A stretch of DNA of 64,000 nucleotides from JAJYKN01 sp035516155. Its GTDB lineage: Bacteria; Nitrospirota; UBA9217. The translations under genes and the position numbers were made by a program. The first letter of the stretch is position 1, and every line of letters starts with the position of its first letter. Shown in pieces: positions 1-8,204 of the stretch. The notes beneath the pieces are model-generated. The model was given only the letters and a program-made list of their open reading frames with translations. It searched no databases and was not told the origin of the DNA. The stretch covers positions 1 through 64,000 of the forward strand of contig DATJAP010000018.1 in NCBI GenBank assembly GCA_035516155.1, in the 5' to 3' direction.

Positions 1-387
1 GTCCCCCTTTTCGTTCAGTCTTGCCAGTGGTAATGCAGATCGCATGCCAAAATATAACTGCTTGAATTCATGTAAAACCGGCCCTGTTCCTGTTTGGCAG
101 ATATGAGAAAGTCAGCCGTGCATTATCAGGAATGCAAAGAATGGCTGTGTACTATGCTCTGTTGGAAGGGAGGATGATCGATGGATGTCAGGCTGGCGCA
201 CTGGCCATCCTCGCATTCTTATCTCATCGCAGAAAATGGCACGAAATCAAGTAATAAATAATGTTATACTGATACAACGAAACGAGCCTTTTATGAGATA
301 GGATGCAGTTTCTAGAACGCTTAACCTTTTTAATAACGGCGGTACGCTAAGCCCCTTACTTCTGTCCGCCTACTCATAATTTCAGCC
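1..387. other. gene-free stretch
   Basis: No convincing gene is seen on either strand. There is a possible -10 box (TATACT at 265-270), but no good -35 box 17 bases before it. Bases 303-348 encode a short open peptide (MQFLERLTFLITAVR) after a GAGATAGG element. It may be the displaced N-terminus of the small lipoprotein that follows in another frame. Confidence 0.5.
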
Positions 388-681
388 ATGTTATTATTAA
401 CATCATGTGTGTATTTTCCAACGTCGACGCCGGAGGAACTCAGAGACACCGACTATGGCTACAAACCGGACAATTACGAAAAAATCGTTAGAGATCATGC
501 TTCAACGATATTACCAGAGCCTTCTTCAGCTCAATACTCTTATGTTAAAGGACCTGCAAAAACGTGGGTATTCAAACATACCCATTATGAGTACAGCTGG
601 GGCATCTGCCACATTATCAGGGCGAAGAATAGCTACGGAAATATGGGAAGCAAACTTTACTTTGCCTTAATTAATATGTGA
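388..681 (+). CDS. small lipoprotein, 5' end uncertain
   Basis: A 97-residue protein with a lipoprotein-like start (LLLTSC, Cys at residue 7) followed by a soluble domain with the pattern SSAQYSYV..YSWGICHIIRAKNSYG. This resembles small hypothetical lipoproteins of Gram-negative bacteria, but I cannot name the family. The hydrophobic part of the signal continues upstream of this ATG in the same frame (RLLIISAM at 367-390). No ATG, GTG or TTG lies between the stop at 334-336 and base 388, and no ribosome binding site precedes 388. The true start has therefore probably been lost to a small frameshift, perhaps from an ATG at 303. It lies just upstream of a second lipoprotein remnant. Confidence 0.45.
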   Translation: MLLLTSCVYFPTSTPEELRDTDYGYKPDNYEKIVRDHASTILPEPSSAQYSYVKGPAKTWVFKHTHYEYSWGICHIIRAKNSYGNMGSKLYFALINM

Positions 682-703
682 TCGATTGGAGTAAGGAGAA
701 TAT

Positions 704-834
704 ATGTTAAGATTAGCCTTATTGATTTGTGCGTTCTTCGTAATGGTTGGATGTACTACTGCGGGCCCTTTTGTAACCAACATATCTAACGGATCGAATA
801 ACTTAAAGTAGAAAAATGCAGCGATCGAACTTAA
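704..834 (+). pseudogene. truncated mini-lipoprotein (GPFVTNIS type)
   Basis: A strong ribosome binding site (AAGGAG) precedes the ATG at 704. The frame encodes 35 residues with a lipoprotein signal (VMVGC, Cys 17) followed by TTAGPFVTNIS, then stops at 811. In the next frame, across the stop, the sequence reads VEKCSDRT (808-834). From memory, a family of tiny bacterial lipoproteins has GPFVTNIS followed by an N-L-x-V-E-K-C segment, so the Cys-containing part seems to have been shifted out of frame and then lost. The conserved second Cys is absent from the reading frame. Inference: a decaying gene, possibly once cotranscribed with the lipoprotein just upstream. Confidence 0.45.
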
Positions 835-1105
835 GCCCTTGCAGGAACTGTTAAAAACATGGAGTGTATGGCCTCATAGGTGCGAATAAATTGAAAGTGG
901 ACAGTTGGTCAGATCATCAGAGAATAAAGTATTAAAGTTGTCGGGGGTTCTGATGGTAGAGCGAGGCAATGGCGTAGTGGCTAAAGGAAGGAGCCCTCAC
1001 CGCATGCCTTAAATGCGATTCCGCAACTCGTCAAAAATTATTTGCTACAAAAAAGTCAATACTGCAGAGAAGCACGAAAAAAGCAAACGTAGTCCTCTTT
1101 TGTGA

Positions 1106-1648
1106 TCAGAAAGTCACTGCGAACAGTAATTCCGGATAGGTCTCGGAGCAAGACGAGTACACGGTCCTGTCGCAATTAAGATGAACCTCCTGCGCCAGGC
1201 CTGCACCGAAATAGGCGTTTCCTCCCGTTAAAAAATACACACCTGCCCGAGCGCCGATCGTATTCTGACCAGGGTAATCCTCGATCAGGGTGCGGCGGTA
1301 GAAAGCACCCAGATAGGGTTGGACTATCCCATTCCACCTCAGAACAACACGCGCCTGCGGGCTCACCTGTTCAATACGCGGAGAATTTCCCAACCATTCT
1401 TCGACATCAAGCCCCACCTCAATACCGTCTGCAACGAAATAACCCCCACCGATGCCCAAGATCGAATAATTTTGGTTAAACGCAGTACCACCGCCGAGCT
1501 CAATAGAAAACCGAGCACTGCCCGCTGTGAAGGGATACGCTGGCGTATCTGATTCGGCATAGACTGTCGTTGACAGCATGATAAGCGTCATAAAGGCGAA
1601 GAACGGCAGTCCGCGCAATGCATTATTCCCTTGAGTTAAAATGTTCAT
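1106..1648 (-). CDS. secreted outer-membrane beta-barrel-like protein
   Basis: A 180-residue protein with a signal peptide (hydrophobic stretch near residues 14-30, likely cleavage after VYA). The mature part alternates Gly and aromatic residues with short amphipathic strands (FSIELGGG, YFVADGIEVGLDVEEW, ARVVLRW, YLGAFYRR, AGVYFL, YFGAGLAQEV) and ends in a terminal Phe (LLFAVTF). This is typical of small 8-stranded outer-membrane barrels. Two Cys (CDRTVYSSC) near the end could form a loop disulfide. The ATG at 1648 has only a weak upstream G-rich element. No neighbour indicates its role, and the specific family is not recognised. Confidence 0.7.
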   Translation of the reverse strand: MNILTQGNNALRGLPFFAFMTLIMLSTTVYAESDTPAYPFTAGSARFSIELGGGTAFNQNYSILGIGGGYFVADGIEVGLDVEEWLGNSPRIEQVSPQARVVLRWNGIVQPYLGAFYRRTLIEDYPGQNTIGARAGVYFLTGGNAYFGAGLAQEVHLNCDRTVYSSCSETYPELLFAVTF

Positions 1649-1885
1649 TCAGCCCCATGTTTTCCGTGCGAAAGACAAAGCTTCCGCAAAACGTAGCCTT
1701 AAAAGAGGAAGTACAATTGAATAAAAGCTTCGAACGGAATTCTACACTTTCTTGGCAAACCTGAATCTCGGGGATAACCTACAAGTACGTAATCGCAGAC
1801 ATTTGAAACTGCCACAAAACGTTGCCAGTATGATGACTTCATAAATTTATTTTCGAACAACAACGATATTTCATTTCTTTCGTCG

Positions 1886-1914
1886 TTGACATTAGACGGC
1901 CTACCAACTATGTA
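1886..1914 (+). promoter_or_regulatory. sigma-70-type promoter
   Basis: A perfect -35 box TTGACA (1886-1891), a 17-base spacer and a -10-like TATGTA (1909-1914) lie about 20 bases upstream of the eroded lipoprotein start at 1933. The match is good on paper, but the gene behind it appears broken. Confidence 0.4.
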
Positions 1915-1932
1915 TGTGGAAAAGAGATAATT

Positions 1933-2158
1933 GTGGAACGCCCATTTTTTCTGCTTATTATTTGACTTATATCAACAACGGTCATCCTGCCAGCCTGTGG
2001 AGGAGGAGTGGCTACAGCATTACCGGCTTTACAAACTGCCGGGGAGAGGCAGACCATGCTTTCTATCTGATAAAAACCAAATTCAAGCGGCACCATACGG
2101 TGATGTTCGTGATTCGCTACGGAGCTTTCGTAAACAGCAAGGCGACAATATGCTATGA
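1933..2158 (+). pseudogene. possible decayed lipoprotein gene
   Basis: From a GTG at 1933 the frame encodes VERPFFLLII, then a TGA (1963-1965), then LISTTVILPACGGG, which together read as a lipoprotein signal with a Cys acceptor. A second frame over about 2060-2158 encodes KNQIQAAPYGDVRDSLRSFR before a stop, resembling the small domains that follow such signals. The stop and the frame change suggest a dead gene. A TTGACA/TATGTA promoter sits just upstream. The several overlapping open frames here are otherwise unremarkable. Low confidence; chance resemblance is possible. Confidence 0.22.
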
Positions 2159-2206
2159 GACAAGTCAAATATTCTCACCGAAGCTGAACCTCCAGGCAGA
2201 CGGTTG

Positions 2207-2611
2207 TTATCGGGAGCCCTTGCGCACTATGACAAAATCATGAACATCAACAAAAACATCAAACCACGCTTCATCTGAAATAGTATCAATGGAAGCTCCA
2301 ATGATATGGATGCCATTGTCCGAATAGCAGTACCTGACTTCGATCCCGAATGATAGCTCACGGGATACGAGCAGGGATATTGCGATGACGCACTCCGTGC
2401 GGTCACCCTTGCTGAATGGCACGGGACACTCGAACAGGATACCGCTGCGGCTGAAGTTGCCGAGAACAGCGGGTACAAATTTATCGACGCTCTTCACCCA
2501 CAGTTGGATATATCGCTGACAGTCCTCGGGCACTTTGTATCGTTCTTCCCGCCGTTCGTTGTTGTATCCTTTTTGTGAATCAACGGCAGCCGAATCTCTT
2601 TGCTTGGTCAT
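2207..2611 (-). CDS. PilZ domain protein (c-di-GMP receptor)
   Basis: A 134-residue single-domain PilZ protein. It carries both cyclic-di-GMP binding signatures: RxxxR (R20-R24, in NERREERYKV) and the N-x-S-x-x-G motif (N52-G57, NFSRSG). Family knowledge: the arginines clamp the c-di-GMP guanines and the protein then affects motility, exopolysaccharide or a partner enzyme. It stands alone with no partner domain, so the target is unknown. The start is supported by GAAGGAG about 5 bases before the ATG. A GGDEF cyclase at 27.6 kb in this window could be one source of its ligand (inference). Confidence 0.85.
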   Translation of the reverse strand: MTKQRDSAAVDSQKGYNNERREERYKVPEDCQRYIQLWVKSVDKFVPAVLGNFSRSGILFECPVPFSKGDRTECVIAISLLVSRELSFGIEVRYCYSDNGIHIIGASIDTISDEAWFDVFVDVHDFVIVRKGSR

Positions 2612-2754
2612 AACTCCTTCACCTCATGGTTTAATCTTCAGGTCAAGCATTCCCACTATTTTAGAAGACAATGAGGCCATATTCAAGCTAAACTGACTTC
2701 GAGGAGATATCGGCAGGGTTTCCCGCCCCGGGAATATCCCAGCCTCATTCATTG

Positions 2755-2952
2755 TCATTCGGAAAACACCCTCTTCTCGCTGAATAAGACGTCACCGCTG
2801 CATTCATGATTAACGCAAGGTCCGTGAACAGCACATATATATTTCTTCTCGGTTGGTAACTCTGCCGACTCTGATCGCGGACAACCTTTGAGACACTCTT
2901 TGCATGTATCGTCAGTCTCCTGCAAGCACTGGACGCGCCGTATCCGCTTCAT
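2755..2952 (-). CDS. Cys-rich small protein, 3' part of broken gene
   Basis: A 65-residue frame rich in cysteine (pattern C-x7-C-x2-C-x3-C, then C-x5-C-x4-C) beginning MKRIRRVQC. Its ATG overlaps the stop of the preceding small secreted frame (TGATG at 2950-2954). It could be translationally coupled. More likely it is the C-terminal half of the same protein displaced by one frame, because the upstream half has a signal peptide and this half has none. Function unknown; small Cys-rich periplasmic proteins of this look occur in deltaproteobacteria (recollection, not checked). Confidence 0.4.
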   Translation of the reverse strand: MKRIRRVQCLQETDDTCKECLKGCPRSESAELPTEKKYICAVHGPCVNHECSGDVLFSEKRVFSE

Positions 2953-3092
2953 CACTCTGGAGGACAATTCATCTCTCTTGATGCTTTATCAGCAGCATGT
3001 CTTGATTGACATTCGGAATAGGTTCCCGCAGAACTCACGGGAGGCAGACACAGCTGAGAACTGAGCATCATGACCATCATGGTGAATCGCAT
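2952..3092 (-). CDS. small secreted Cys-containing peptide, 5' part of broken gene
   Basis: A 46-residue frame with a very good ribosome binding site (AAGGAGGAG just before the ATG) and a signal-peptide-like start (MRFTMMVMML...PPVSSAG), followed by TYSECQSRHAADKASREMNC. It is too short to be found by length filters. The pattern of a Cys near the mature start and a second Cys after KASREM continues naturally into the Cys pairs of the next frame, which starts in a TGATG overlap. I read the two as one roughly 110-residue periplasmic protein interrupted by a frameshift, or else as two coupled peptides. Confidence 0.5.
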   Translation of the reverse strand: MRFTMMVMMLSSQLCLPPVSSAGTYSECQSRHAADKASREMNCPPE

Positions 3093-3424
3093 AACTCCTC
3101 CTTCTGACCGATATTCGTTCATGGTTTCTTAATCCTGCGGGAAGCTTATTACCATAAAATATCAGCAGGCCGGGCGGTGGTACCGTGAACGCTGTGGTTC
3201 CCGGAGCAGGGGTACAGCTATTTTACAATAAAATCTTGGGATTTCCAACAAACATCATCGCAAATGTCATCGCAAATTGGGAAGAAAAATTGCTGTGACT
3301 GCAGACCATAATTTTGATCAACCTGATCCATTGCTCCTCTTACTCCGGGAAATCCCTGCAAAAATACCATAATACTAGGAGGGTGCACGAAATTTATCGG
3401 TAATAACCAGGAGAAAATTCAAAT

Positions 3425-3460
3425 AAAAAAGCGAAAAGAGGCGCCGTCCGCTTCGCTTTT
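3425..3460 (-). terminator. Rho-independent terminator
   Basis: On the minus strand a stem AAAAGCGA/TCGCTTTT (3427-3434 with 3453-3460) is followed by a T-rich run. It lies about 20 bases downstream of the small secreted protein gene that ends at 3482. The rest of 3093-3481 shows no gene. Confidence 0.55.
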
Positions 3461-3481
3461 AAACAGGTTGCCGTTTGTAAA

Positions 3482-3802
3482 CTACTGGCCCTGGGGGCCA
3501 CCCATCCCGTCCTGCGGACCGCCCATCGTCCCGCGATGTTGCTGCTTATCACCCTGCCTTTCTCTTATCTCGGCCATATACTTCTTCCTGCAAGCTCTGA
3601 GATCATCATTGTTCTTTGCCGCCTGTACACAGGTTTTTGCTTCCTGAAGGCTGGTGATCCGATCGTCGAACATCTTCAAAATGCGGGCCTGTTTTTGTTC
3701 AAAAGTGGCAGCCGGCTCATTCGGCTGTTCGTTTTGAGCCGCGAATGACGTTAGCGTAAACATGAACGACAGTATTGCTGTAGCGATTAGCACTCTTTTC
3801 AT
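3482..3802 (-). CDS. small periplasmic protein with Cys pair and Gly/Gln-rich tail
   Basis: A 106-residue protein with a clear signal peptide (MKRVLIATAILSFMF..., cleavage after SFA near residue 21). The mature part is a charged helical segment (FEQKQARILKMFDDRITSLQEA) with two Cys about 13 residues apart (TC...AC), then a low-complexity tail rich in Gly, Gln and Met. A strong AAGGAG ribosome binding site precedes the ATG, and a terminator follows. Single-gene transcript. No enzyme motif is seen and the function is unknown. The helical Cys-pair core is shared by many short envelope proteins of Gram-negative bacteria. Confidence 0.7.
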   Translation of the reverse strand: MKRVLIATAILSFMFTLTSFAAQNEQPNEPAATFEQKQARILKMFDDRITSLQEAKTCVQAAKNNDDLRACRKKYMAEIRERQGDKQQHRGTMGGPQDGMGGPQGQ

Positions 3803-4211
3803 ATTTTCTCCTTTTTTGTTATGAGGGGATTATTAAAACCTTTCAGCACATTGACAATAAACCCGGATACGTCGAGAAAAACTTCTGCCTATCCAACCTC
3901 CTTTCCTAGCCCGGCATAGTGTTAAAATCTTATGCGGCAGAGGACGCAAAGGATTCGGAGCATTCTTGAATTATAATATATACATGGAACGAGTTTTCAA
4001 CTCGTTTCCCTCTGCGTTTGCCGACTAACACAACAGAAATTTAGACACGATTGGGGGGGAAGGGTTTAACGAGAGCACGTGAATAATGTCGGATGGATGA
4101 GATGGTCCATCTGCCGTCACCGAGCAAAAAAGTCTGCGCCTTCATTCACGACCGGCATATTCTGTCCCGATATGCAGCTGGAAGGCACTCTTGGATAGCG
4201 TAGAGAAACTC
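3803..4211. other. gene-free stretch
   Basis: No coding frame with a start, ribosome binding site and plausible composition is seen. A small hairpin, AGATG-gtc-CATCT, occurs near 4100, without a T tract. Confidence 0.5.
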
Positions 4212-5555
4212 TTACGGTTGCCCCTTCTTGAGACGTTCGCGGACAAAGGCGATGTGACCTCGAAGCACATAGAACTGATCAGCAAAGGACGCGGGTACTT
4301 TCATTCTGTTGACCGCCTGCTCGATGCGGTTGAGGCGGTCTAGCAATTCCACCCGTTCCCCGGCCTCCCGCGGTGAGATCGTGTCGCGTTCAATGGCAAG
4401 CAGCGCGCGGTACCAGCGATAAATGATCAGACGAATCCGCCAGCGGTAAAGCGCGGGAATACTGCGCAGCGCCGGGATCAATACTACGACCATCGGAACG
4501 ACCACCACGAGGATGCGGTTCGCCAGGCTTGCCATCCAGAAGGGAAGAGAACGGTAGAGGAAGCTTTTACCGGATTTGTAGAAACGGAGTGCGTCCGGGC
4601 TTATGCGGAACTCATGCTCTAGCGGAGTGGGAAATTCACCCTGGCGTCTGAATAATCCGGCACCCCCGTGCACTTCACGGGCCGCTTCAAGCAGTAAATC
4701 GGATAGTGCAGGATGGAGGCCCGCCCGGGCAACAAGCTCTACTGTGGGACCCACAAGGCTGATGTCGCGGGAGGGTATGTCTTTTTCGAAGTCGATGACT
4801 CCCCGGGGCAGGTCGAGCTTGTTCAAATACACCATGCGCCGTACATAGGCATCGGCTTGGGAAAAGCTGTAGAGCCTGATCCCCGGTGTCCGTAGAAGGG
4901 AACGCATGACCTCCGGAGGGGACGATTCTCCCATCAGGAAAACGGCATCGAGCTTTCCGGCGACCAGAGCTTTTGACGCATCTTCCGCATCAAGGTTCTC
5001 CAGTGTGGTCGATCCGTCGGGCTCGATGCCATTCGCGGCAAGGAGAGACAGCGCCAGGGCATGCGATCCGCTACCCACAGATCCGATGGCAATCCGTTTT
5101 CCGCTTAATTGAGAAAGCAAATCAAATGGAGCGGCGCTTCGATAGAAAAGGAGGATCGGCGACGAGTAGAGACTGCCGAGCGTTTGGAGGTCGTCAATCT
5201 TCATACCTGCAGCAACCCCCCCTTGAACAAAGCCGATGTCCACGCGGGAGGAGGGATCGCTCAGCCTTTTCAGGTTTTCAGACGATCCCTCGGACGACAG
5301 GATTTTCAATCTTATTCCGCTGCGAGCCAATATTTTCTGATATCTCTCGGCATTTCGGAAGAAGATGCTGCCTTCAGGACCGCTGGTGATGGTGATGACA
5401 CTAGGCGGAGCCTGATGAAATGACCAATAAATCGCCGAAATCGCGACACCAACAACCAGAATGCTGGCGCAGAGTGCAACTGTGCGACTAAGCCCGAAGA
5501 TTTCTGCGAATAGCGTTTGGAGTTTGCTAAACCCGAGTTTGCGATCGAGGGCCAT
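4212..5555 (-). CDS. membrane-tethered TAXI-family TRAP solute receptor
   Basis: A 447-residue protein of the TAXI (TRAP-associated extracytoplasmic immunogenic, NMT1-like) receptor family. The core begins ITITSGPEGSIFFRNAERY and contains DIGFVQGGVAAG, SGKRIAIGSVGSGSHALALSLL and LDAVFLMGE, the expected two-lobe binding fold. Unlike secreted TAXI receptors it is anchored: one transmembrane helix near residues 26-46, another around 345-370 (ILVVVVPMVVVLIPAL), and a charged, probably cytoplasmic helical C-terminus. No TRAP membrane subunit lies nearby, so transport is doubtful; sensing or scaffolding is an alternative. It is transcribed on its own, about 200 bases downstream of the helicase gene. 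Confidence 0.8.
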   Translation of the reverse strand: MALDRKLGFSKLQTLFAEIFGLSRTVALCASILVVGVAISAIYWSFHQAPPSVITITSGPEGSIFFRNAERYQKILARSGIRLKILSSEGSSENLKRLSDPSSRVDIGFVQGGVAAGMKIDDLQTLGSLYSSPILLFYRSAAPFDLLSQLSGKRIAIGSVGSGSHALALSLLAANGIEPDGSTTLENLDAEDASKALVAGKLDAVFLMGESSPPEVMRSLLRTPGIRLYSFSQADAYVRRMVYLNKLDLPRGVIDFEKDIPSRDISLVGPTVELVARAGLHPALSDLLLEAAREVHGGAGLFRRQGEFPTPLEHEFRISPDALRFYKSGKSFLYRSLPFWMASLANRILVVVVPMVVVLIPALRSIPALYRWRIRLIIYRWYRALLAIERDTISPREAGERVELLDRLNRIEQAVNRMKVPASFADQFYVLRGHIAFVRERLKKGQP

Positions 5556-5764
5556 GATTTCAACCTCATCCTTTGCGGCACTGTGACGCCTGCCGGATCT
5601 GCTATAGGATAGTTATTAATCGTCTTAAGATGAATTGAATAGAAGAGCAGATTACCCTTTGCTGCCCTCTCCGAGTGATTTTGTCAGCCGTAGAGTTTCC
5701 CCTTCAACGTGGTGAATCATGCCTGCTATTTTAATTGTACTCCTCGGCCAATCCCAGCACAACC

Positions 5765-8158
5765 TCAGGGAACTTTGTCCCTCTCCCAAAATTCGGAAAT
5801 GTCTTTCAGGATACTATCGGACACAAGCTCCTTCACGCCGTCCTCAAGCCATTCTGCCGGCATGGATCGTGTGTAACCGGGTTGTACAAAACGGTTGTCC
5901 ATTAAAACGATGAGGCCGCGGTCAGTCTCAGAACGGATCACTCTGCCCGCGGCTTGAACCGCCTTAGCCATCGCAGGGAAGGTGTAGGCATAATCGAAGC
6001 CGGCTCCGTAACGCTGCTGATAGTAATCGCGCATCAGCTCGCGCGCAAGATCGAAATTCGGGAGCGGAGGGCCGATCACGAATGCGCCGATCACCATCTC
6101 GCCCGGGAAGTCAACACCCTCGGAAAACGTACCCCCTTGTACTGCAAATACGACTGTCGGATCAAACTGTCCTCGAAGATGTGACAGAATAGCCTCGACC
6201 TGGGAGGCCTTCATATCACGCTCCTGCTTTATAACAACGAAGCCACCCGCTGGCTGAAATGCGTCATGCACTCTTTCCAGAAACTCAAAACTCGGAAAGA
6301 ACGCAAAATAATTCCCCCGCCGCAAAGCGACTATTTTTTGAATGACATCGGCGATCTTGGGATAATTGCGCTCACGATTCGCATATTTGGTCGAAATTTG
6401 AGGGATGATCAGAAGCTTGCGGAGTTTTTTTGAAAAGGGGCTGGGAATTTCGGCTGTTTTCATCGTTCCCGGGTCCAGCCCGGAAAGTTTCGCGTAATAA
6501 TCAAATGGCTTCAAGGTTGCCGAGAATCCCACAGTTTGCTCGTACCCATCATAGCAGTCTTTCAGCATTGCGGAAGCATCGCAACAGGTAATTTTTACGA
6601 TGCCGCCAGTCGAATGGGGATGGAACGTGACAAAGAACTCCCGGACATCAGGTTCTCCGACATGTGCGAGGGCTTCGGTGAATTCGGACCAGTAAAAGGA
6701 AAGCCTCAGAATGACATCGCGGGGCTGGATCACGGCGTCGGCATCGAGATAACGGGAAAGGAAAGCGCGGAGCTTCGAATCCTGCTCAAGAAAGGCATCC
6801 GCAGGCGGGTTGATCTGGACCGGCTCGGAACATGCTTCCGGCCGGCAGGAGATAATCGCCTGGATACAACCGTTGAGCAGTTCTTCGGACTCGATTCGAA
6901 AACGGGGAAAGACCTTGCCGATCTCGTCGCGCATCGATTCAAGGGTGATACTTGAGACCGAAGGCGAATAGTAGTCCATGGCGCGGAAGGGAAGGTTGTG
7001 AACTTCATCGATCACCAGATTGGGTTTTCCCGATTGGTCGATCGTGATCATCGGCAACCGCCTCAAAGCAGACCTCGGAGCAAAAACGTAGTTGTAATCG
7101 CAGATCACCGTGTCCGCTTCCCGCGCGCCGTCAAACTGCAGCTGAAAAGGACAGACCTCGTACCTTTCGCCCAACTCACGAAAGACGCGCGCCTTCAGCT
7201 TTCTCTTCTTCGCGAGCATGTCCAGGATGCCGTGTTTGCTGACTTTAGTGTAATAATTGCGGCTGTATTCACAATAGTCGGGGTTGCAGAGCGGTTCGTT
7301 CTTGAAGCAGATCTTGCCTTTTGCCGTAATGGAGAGGGATTTGACGTTTGCGCCCCTTTCCTGAAAACGTTTTACCACGTCCTCGGCAACCGAGTGCTGG
7401 CTGTTTTTCGGCGTGACATAGACGACTGTCTGTCCGCGGCTTAATGCCTCTTTAAGGACGGGATAGAGGATTCCCACGGTCTTTCCAAGCCCGGTTGGGG
7501 CTTGAATCAGCATCCTGCTCTTTGACCGCATCCCCTGTTCAAGGGTGTGCATAAGCCCAGACTGGCCTGGACGGAGGCTTTCAAATGGGAAGGCAAAAGC
7601 AGCAGCTATTTTTTTGCGTCGGCCAGCGCGCTTCTCGGCCTTTCTGACTTCCTCGGCAAGTTCGCTGAGTCGCTTTTCCAGCCAATTCTGGTAAACCCCG
7701 AGATCGAGTGTCTGTTCGAGATCCTCCGATGCTCCATTGCGGGATGATACAAGATGAAAGGACAGGTTGGGAACAATTTTGTGTTCGATCCAGTAGAAGT
7801 AGCCATAGGTCTGGAGTTGCAGGCAATAGGGGTGTTCCATAGGATCAACGGAAAGCTTGTCTGCAAGCTCCCGGATATTAAAACCTGTTTTAATTTCCTC
7901 GATCCTCGGGATCTTGTGCCAGAAAATCCCATCGATCCTCCCCTCGATCAGGAAGCGATACCCTTCTCGGTCGAAAGAACCGCTGATTAGAACTTCAGAT
8001 TCGTAAGAAGGATCGGACTTGGCTCTTCTGCTCTGCACACGGGTGTGAATTTCCTGGCCCTCTATGGCCGTGCGTCCAAAGCCCGAATGAGCTTCAATGC
8101 TGCCGGTCCTGGGAACCGGCAGCGCAAAATCGCGGATCGCGATTGTGATGAGTTTCAT
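5765..8158 (-). CDS. RecB-type nuclease fused to XPD/DinG-like Fe-S helicase
   Basis: A 797-residue, two-part protein. Residues 1-190 form a PD-(D/E)xK nuclease of RecB/Cas4 type: H38, D76 (GRIDG), E88-x-K90 (EEIK) and Q116xxxY120. Residues 195-797 form a superfamily 2 helicase of the XPD/DinG class, with Walker A APTGLGKT (220-227), a DEVH box (384-387) and the C-terminal QAAGRVIRSETDRG motif. Four cysteines (284, 291, 296, 336) sit between Walker A and DEVH, where XPD proteins bind a 4Fe-4S cluster. It is likely a 5'-3' DNA helicase-nuclease for repair. I chose the ATG at 8158; an in-frame start 23 codons earlier would overlap dppC and lacks family similarity. Confidence 0.85.
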   Translation of the reverse strand: MKLITIAIRDFALPVPRTGSIEAHSGFGRTAIEGQEIHTRVQSRRAKSDPSYESEVLISGSFDREGYRFLIEGRIDGIFWHKIPRIEEIKTGFNIRELADKLSVDPMEHPYCLQLQTYGYFYWIEHKIVPNLSFHLVSSRNGASEDLEQTLDLGVYQNWLEKRLSELAEEVRKAEKRAGRRKKIAAAFAFPFESLRPGQSGLMHTLEQGMRSKSRMLIQAPTGLGKTVGILYPVLKEALSRGQTVVYVTPKNSQHSVAEDVVKRFQERGANVKSLSITAKGKICFKNEPLCNPDYCEYSRNYYTKVSKHGILDMLAKKRKLKARVFRELGERYEVCPFQLQFDGAREADTVICDYNYVFAPRSALRRLPMITIDQSGKPNLVIDEVHNLPFRAMDYYSPSVSSITLESMRDEIGKVFPRFRIESEELLNGCIQAIISCRPEACSEPVQINPPADAFLEQDSKLRAFLSRYLDADAVIQPRDVILRLSFYWSEFTEALAHVGEPDVREFFVTFHPHSTGGIVKITCCDASAMLKDCYDGYEQTVGFSATLKPFDYYAKLSGLDPGTMKTAEIPSPFSKKLRKLLIIPQISTKYANRERNYPKIADVIQKIVALRRGNYFAFFPSFEFLERVHDAFQPAGGFVVIKQERDMKASQVEAILSHLRGQFDPTVVFAVQGGTFSEGVDFPGEMVIGAFVIGPPLPNFDLARELMRDYYQQRYGAGFDYAYTFPAMAKAVQAAGRVIRSETDRGLIVLMDNRFVQPGYTRSMPAEWLEDGVKELVSDSILKDISEFWERDKVP

Positions 8159-8204
8159 GGTGCCGTCCGTTCTGTATCTCTTGCGAAAAAAATATTGTTC
8201 AGCC

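Noticed and set aside
1914..2243. Overlapping open frames of 75-109 residues on both strands
   Set aside because: No ribosome binding site or family resemblance over their whole length; only parts of two frames look like a decayed lipoprotein.
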